This document shows positions 6,939 to 7,433 of a stretch of DNA of 7,433 nucleotides, piece by piece. Origin of the DNA: Desulfobacula sp. GTDB lineage: Bacteria; Desulfobacterota; Desulfobacteria; Desulfobacterales; Desulfobacteraceae. Made by a program: the position numbers and the translations under genes. The notes beneath the pieces are model-generated. The model was not told the DNA's origin and ran no database searches. It was given only the letters and a program-made list of their open reading frames with translations. Position 1 is the stretch's first letter; each line of letters begins with the position of its first letter. The stretch covers positions 1 to 7,433 of the forward strand of contig JABIYQ010000215.1 in the NCBI GenBank assembly GCA_018702715.1, given 5' to 3'.

Positions 6939-7049
6939 TTAAGCGACATTCATTTTGATACACTTTGGTATGCCATGACTGGCCATTAAAACCAGGTCGA
7001 TGGATTCTGATTCGATTAACTTTATGATTTCTTCAGACCTCCTATTGAG
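6939..7049 (-). pseudogene. Universal stress protein (UspA) C-terminal remnant
   Basis: A minus-strand frame without a start codon encodes IIKLIESESIDLVLMASHG, the strand-helix-strand ending of Usp-family nucleotide-binding proteins, in which an MGSHG or MASHG turn is typical. After that the family's glycine-rich G-x-x-G stretch and the GSVA segment are lost, and the frame closes as GIPKCIKMNVA at TAA 6939-6941. The front is cut by an in-frame stop at 7050-7052, only a few bases beyond the end of the flavodoxin gene at 7065. About 37 codons remain, so it cannot be functional. No other Usp piece was found nearby. Confidence 0.55.
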
Positions 7050-7064
7050 GAGTTAAGAGTGAGA

Positions 7065-7433
7065 TCAAAGTTTGGTAATCATTTGTGCTAATGCAGACAA
7101 ATCATCTTCATTTGGATGTCCTATTGCAGAATCTGCATCCTTTATCCAGACCGGAGGCTCTGGCTTTTGTTTCACCTTTTCAAGAACCTTAGAGTTCACC
7201 TCACCCTGGCAGGTAAAAACACCGGCTATTGTAGCGTTGTTTGTCAGGTTACTCGCATAGTCCACAGCGTTTTTAACATGATCCGAATTTTTTGCCGCAC
7301 CATGGCTGGCAAAAAGGAAAACGTTTGAATTGTTGTTTAGTTTTGGCAAATAGTCTATCGCTTTTTGGTCAGGTTTCCCGGCCTGGAACCAGAATCCGAC
7401 GGCAATCAGATCATATTCTTCACAGGGAGGGGC
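7065..7433 (-). CDS. Flavodoxin_3-type flavodoxin family protein (partial)
   Basis: This is the C-terminal part of an FMN-binding flavodoxin-fold protein; the frame is open to the window edge, so the N-terminus with the phosphate-binding loop lies beyond 7433. An internal ATG at 7349 is not the true start: the 28 codons upstream read CEEYDLIAVGFWFQAGKPD, which is the conserved second FMN loop of the family. Then follow a VFLFASHGAA strand and turn, GVFTCQGEVNSKVLEKV, and the terminal HPNEDDLSALAQMITKL helix, all typical of the Flavodoxin_3 family that also includes BilS-like proteins. About 122 residues are visible. These proteins are common in anaerobes and are thought to shuttle electrons to a partner reductase; no partner is seen here. 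It is intact as far as visible and ends with TGA. Confidence 0.8.
   Translation of the reverse strand, partial: APPCEEYDLIAVGFWFQAGKPDQKAIDYLPKLNNNSNVFLFASHGAAKNSDHVKNAVDYASNLTNNATIAGVFTCQGEVNSKVLEKVKQKPEPPVWIKDADSAIGHPNEDDLSALAQMITKL

Noticed and set aside
7039..7052. CTCCT-ATTG-AGGAG hairpin just after the flavodoxin gene, as a terminator
   Set aside because: The stem is only five pairs and no T-run follows on the minus strand.
1..7433. CRISPR array, tRNA, rRNA, insertion sequence or integrase
   Set aside because: No regularly spaced repeats, cloverleaf, rRNA stretch or transposase-like motif was found on either strand by reading.

Overview
The window looks like chromosomal DNA from an A+T-rich anaerobic bacterium, most plausibly a Desulfobacteraceae-type sulfate reducer (Desulfobacula/Desulfobacter-like). 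This is inferred from codon style, the anaerobe-style flavodoxin, and the C-terminal tail of the sigma-factor remnant; no rRNA or marker gene confirms it.

The left two thirds (111-5006) is one compact three-gene plus-strand operon: an FAD-dependent glycerol-3-phosphate dehydrogenase (GlpD family), an FGGY-family kinase starting at TTG, and a flavoprotein of the alkylglycerone-phosphate synthase (AGPS) family carrying the HHHGIG motif. Together they suggest a route polyol -> phosphorylated polyol -> dihydroxyacetone phosphate -> ether-linked glycerol lipid. GlpD would make DHAP, and AGPS swaps the acyl group of acyl-DHAP for a fatty alcohol. The acyltransferase and the fatty-alcohol source are not in this window. 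The kinase lacks the glutamate that follows the conserved arginine in true glycerol kinases, so its substrate is open.

The middle (5007-6050) is a decay zone. A plus-strand hypothetical frame of about 160 codons is cut by one in-frame TAG and contains a perfect 11-bp inverted repeat. Facing it on the minus strand is an ECF sigma factor gene broken by about five frameshifts but still recognisable from region 2 to its C-terminal tail.

The right end is on the minus strand. It holds an intact glyoxalase-like (VOC superfamily) protein of 229 residues whose last residues run into the sigma-factor remnant. Next come a roughly 225-base non-coding stretch with a direct repeat and a weak promoter candidate, then a short remnant of a universal stress protein C-terminus. 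Last is the 3' part of a Flavodoxin_3-type protein that continues past the window edge.
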